Source: Bacteroidales bacterium (lineage in GTDB: Bacteria; Bacteroidota; Bacteroidia; Bacteroidales; Tenuifilaceae). Taken from it: a stretch of DNA of 7,480 nucleotides. Below, one piece after another: positions 5,153-7,480 of the stretch. Under the pieces are notes generated by a model. The model was not told the origin of the DNA, searched no databases, and saw only the letters and a list, made by a program, of their open reading frames with translations. The stretch is from positions 2,007 through 9,486 of the forward strand of contig DQHR01000051.1 of the NCBI GenBank assembly GCA_003531155.1, read 5' to 3'. The position numbers were made by a program, and so were the translations under genes. Position 1 is the first letter of the stretch, and the number at the start of each line of letters is the position of its first letter.

Positions 5153-7480
5153 TTATTTTACTGCTTTTTGAGCATTTTTTCTTTCACGCCATTTAATTAC
5201 ATCGTAAGCAACTGGGGTTGCATTGAATACCGATGAGTAAGTACCAACTCCAATACCAACTAAAAGAGCAAAAATAAACCCTCTAAGCACATCACCACCA
5301 AAGATGAATATTACGACTAACACAACGATTGTTGTCATAGAGGTGTTGAATGTACGGCTCAAAGTATGGTTAATAGCACCATTGATACTATCCTTTAATT
5401 CCCATTTTGGATGTAATGTTCTATACTCACGAATTCTGTCGAAGATAATTACAGAGTCGTTAATTGAGTAACCAATAATTGTTAGAATTGCTGCAATAAA
5501 TGCTTGATCAACTTCTAGGTTAAATGGTAGTATTCCGTAGAAGATAGAATACATTGAAATTACAATTAACGAGTCGTGGAACAACGAAATAACACCTCCC
5601 ATACCCCATTGCCAGTTTTTGAAACGGATTGCAATGTAGATAAAGATACTTAACAGAGCGAATACTAAAGAAAGAACAGCACCTAATTTAATATCTTCTG
5701 CAATGGTTGGGCCCACTTTTTGTGAACTTAAAATGCCTGTATTTTGGTTAGAAGTACTAAATTCGTTGAAAGTTAATGATTGAGGGTAGTAATTCTTTAG
5801 TCCAGTGAATATTTTGTTTTCGATTAAACTATCAACCGATGCCTCATTTTTATCAATCATAAACTTGGTAGTTATTTTTACCTGATTTGCAGCTCCAAAT
5901 GTTTTAACCTCAGGAGCATCACCAAATTCTTTAACTAGCGATTGACGTACTTCAGCAACCTTTACATCTTTATCAAAACGAACAATATATGTTCTACCTC
6001 CAGTAAAGTCAATGCCATAGTTTAACCCTTTGTAAACTAACGATATAATACCTATTGAAATAATGGCTATAGAAACTACATACAATTTTTTTCTTATGCC
6101 TATAAAATCAATATTTACATTGGTTAAAAAGTTGCGAGAGAATTTATTATCGAAACGGATATCAACACCTCTACTTAACATCCACTCGAAAATCAACCTA
6201 GAGATTAGGATTGCAGAGAATAGTGATGTAAGAATACCAATGATAAGAGTTGTTGCAAAACCTTGAATTGGACCAGAACCGAATACGAAAAGAACAATAC
6301 CTGTTATGATTGTGGTAACGTTACCATCAATAATAGCTGATAAGGCATGTTTAAAACCATCGGTTAACGCGAGCCTTCCACCTTTACCTGCCCGCATTTC
6401 TTCTTTTATACGTTCGAAAATAATTACGTTAGCATCAACGGCCATACCCATTGTTAGAACAATACCAGCAATACCAGGTAGGGTAAGTACTGCACCTAAG
6501 GATGAAAGAACTCCGAAAAGGAAGAATAAGTTAGCAACAAGTGCTACGTTTGCAACCCATCCTGCATGGTTATAGAATACAACCATGTATAGAAGTACAA
6601 CCATAAAGGCAATTATAAACGAAATCATACCCATATTGATTGACTCTTTACCCAAAGATGGACCTACAACTTCTTCCTGAATAATCTTAGCAGGAGCAGG
6701 TAACTTACCTGATTTTAAAACGTTTGCTAAGTCTTTTGCCTCAGTGATTGAGAAACCTCCAGTAATTGAGGAACGACCACCTTTAATCTCTCCATTAACT
6801 TTTGGAGCAGAGTAAACGTAATTGTCCATTACGATTGCGATACAACGATCAACGTTATCTGCTGTTAAACGAGCCCAAATTCTTGTACCCTCAGCATTCA
6901 TTGACATCGAAACCTCAGCTCCACCCTTTTGATCAGCAATTTCATCACGAGCACTAGTAATAACGCCACCATCAAGTGGAGGTTTTACTTTGTTGTATGT
7001 TTTAATTGCATATAGTGAGTAAATGCTTTCAGCCTTATCATCAGCTTTAACACCCCAGATTAGTCTGAGATCACGTGGGAATAATGCTTTTATTTGAGGC
7101 AGGTTTAAATACCTATTAATTGTAGCCGTATCTTTATAGTGAGCCCTACCAACCATTGAATAACCAAATGGTTGACCGCTACGTGGGTCGATACTTGGGT
7201 TTAAAATTGAGAATAGAGGATAATTATTAGCTACATCTTTATTAGCTAATGTAGAATCTTTTCCCTCTTTTTCTTTAAGCATTTTAACAAGTTCTTCACC
7301 CTTCTCATCAGATTTTACCTCTTTATTTTGAGCAACTGGAGTTGTAGTTGAAGTAGTCTCGTTTTGTTTCGACTCAGCATCTTTAATCTCTTTAATTTTA
7401 GCATTTGCTAATTCAAGTAAAGGATAAATTTCAGTATTTTCATAAGTTTCCCAGAACTCTAAGCTTGCTGTACCTTGAAG
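5153..7480 (-). CDS. secDF: SecDF protein-export fusion, N-terminus outside the window
   Basis: SecDF is an inner-membrane, proton-driven partner of SecYEG that pulls translocating proteins into the periplasm. The 775 visible residues run open to the window edge, so the ATG at 7282 is internal. Visible order: end of the SecD periplasmic region (1 to about 275), SecD membrane helices (five between about 284 and 433), then SecF with one helix (about 466-483), its periplasmic domain (about 486-590) and five helices (about 599-757). Signature sequences are VVGPSLG (271-277), GMAVDANVIIFERIKEE (345-361), GIDFTGG (489-495), GYSINDSVIIFDRIREY (670-686) and LSRT (707-710). Asp349, Asp675 and Arg709 match the residues tied to proton transport in Thermus SecDF. 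About 200-250 residues are missing. The periplasmic part holds a polar stretch (about 20-66, including a Thr/Ser run) like inserts in Bacteroidota SecD. A terminator follows the stop. Confidence 0.96.
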   Translation of the reverse strand, partial: LQGTASLEFWETYENTEIYPLLELANAKIKEIKDAESKQNETTSTTTPVAQNKEVKSDEKGEELVKMLKEKEGKDSTLANKDVANNYPLFSILNPSIDPRSGQPFGYSMVGRAHYKDTATINRYLNLPQIKALFPRDLRLIWGVKADDKAESIYSLYAIKTYNKVKPPLDGGVITSARDEIADQKGGAEVSMSMNAEGTRIWARLTADNVDRCIAIVMDNYVYSAPKVNGEIKGGRSSITGGFSITEAKDLANVLKSGKLPAPAKIIQEEVVGPSLGKESINMGMISFIIAFMVVLLYMVVFYNHAGWVANVALVANLFFLFGVLSSLGAVLTLPGIAGIVLTMGMAVDANVIIFERIKEEMRAGKGGRLALTDGFKHALSAIIDGNVTTIITGIVLFVFGSGPIQGFATTLIIGILTSLFSAILISRLIFEWMLSRGVDIRFDNKFSRNFLTNVNIDFIGIRKKLYVVSIAIISIGIISLVYKGLNYGIDFTGGRTYIVRFDKDVKVAEVRQSLVKEFGDAPEVKTFGAANQVKITTKFMIDKNEASVDSLIENKIFTGLKNYYPQSLTFNEFSTSNQNTGILSSQKVGPTIAEDIKLGAVLSLVFALLSIFIYIAIRFKNWQWGMGGVISLFHDSLIVISMYSIFYGILPFNLEVDQAFIAAILTIIGYSINDSVIIFDRIREYRTLHPKWELKDSINGAINHTLSRTFNTSMTTIVVLVVIFIFGGDVLRGFIFALLVGIGVGTYSSVFNATPVAYDVIKWRERKNAQKAVK

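Noticed and set aside
6063..6575. Plus-strand open frames of 67 and 89 codons opposite secDF
   Set aside because: They are antisense to conserved SecD membrane segments and have no features of their own.

Overview
This window looks like ordinary chromosomal DNA from a member of the Bacteroidota, probably a Bacteroidales- or Marinilabiliales-like lineage. Four things point there. The DNA is AT-rich, and start codons lack Shine-Dalgarno sequences and sit behind A-rich leaders. Two intergenic regions hold promoters of the Bacteroidota type (TAnnTTTG at -7). SecD and SecF are fused into one chain. The RsuA/RluB-type pseudouridine synthase carries the long, charged N-terminal extension often seen in this phylum. 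I cannot name a genus from the sequence alone.

Layout from left to right. Positions 2-754 (+) hold the 3' part of a family 2 glycosyltransferase whose start lies outside the window. A short convergent intergenic region (755-841) follows and contains three copies of a TGTCAAC motif in direct and inverted orientation. Everything to its right is on the minus strand. Read in the direction of transcription, this is: secDF (5' end outside the window, stop at 5153), a strong hairpin terminator (5105-5135), tatA (5064-4795) with its own promoter, a second promoter and a hairpin leader, then a three-gene cluster of an RsuA/RluB-family pseudouridine synthase (4637-3114), era (3101-2220) and der (2152-842).

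Two functional themes appear. SecDF and TatA belong to the two general export routes across the inner membrane: SecDF uses the proton-motive force to help Sec translocation, and TatA forms the pore of the Tat pathway. The pseudouridine synthase, Era and Der all act on rRNA or ribosome assembly (rRNA modification, 30S maturation, 50S maturation). They appear to form one transcription unit from the promoter near 4708-4738, which would coordinate maturation of both subunits.

I found no mobile element, CRISPR array, tRNA, rRNA, phage gene or defence gene. I see no convincing undescribed system. The points most worth checking are the TGTCAAC repeat structure, the leader hairpin ahead of the ribosome-biogenesis cluster, the overlap of the secDF terminator with the tatA promoter, and the 270-residue charged extension on the pseudouridine synthase.
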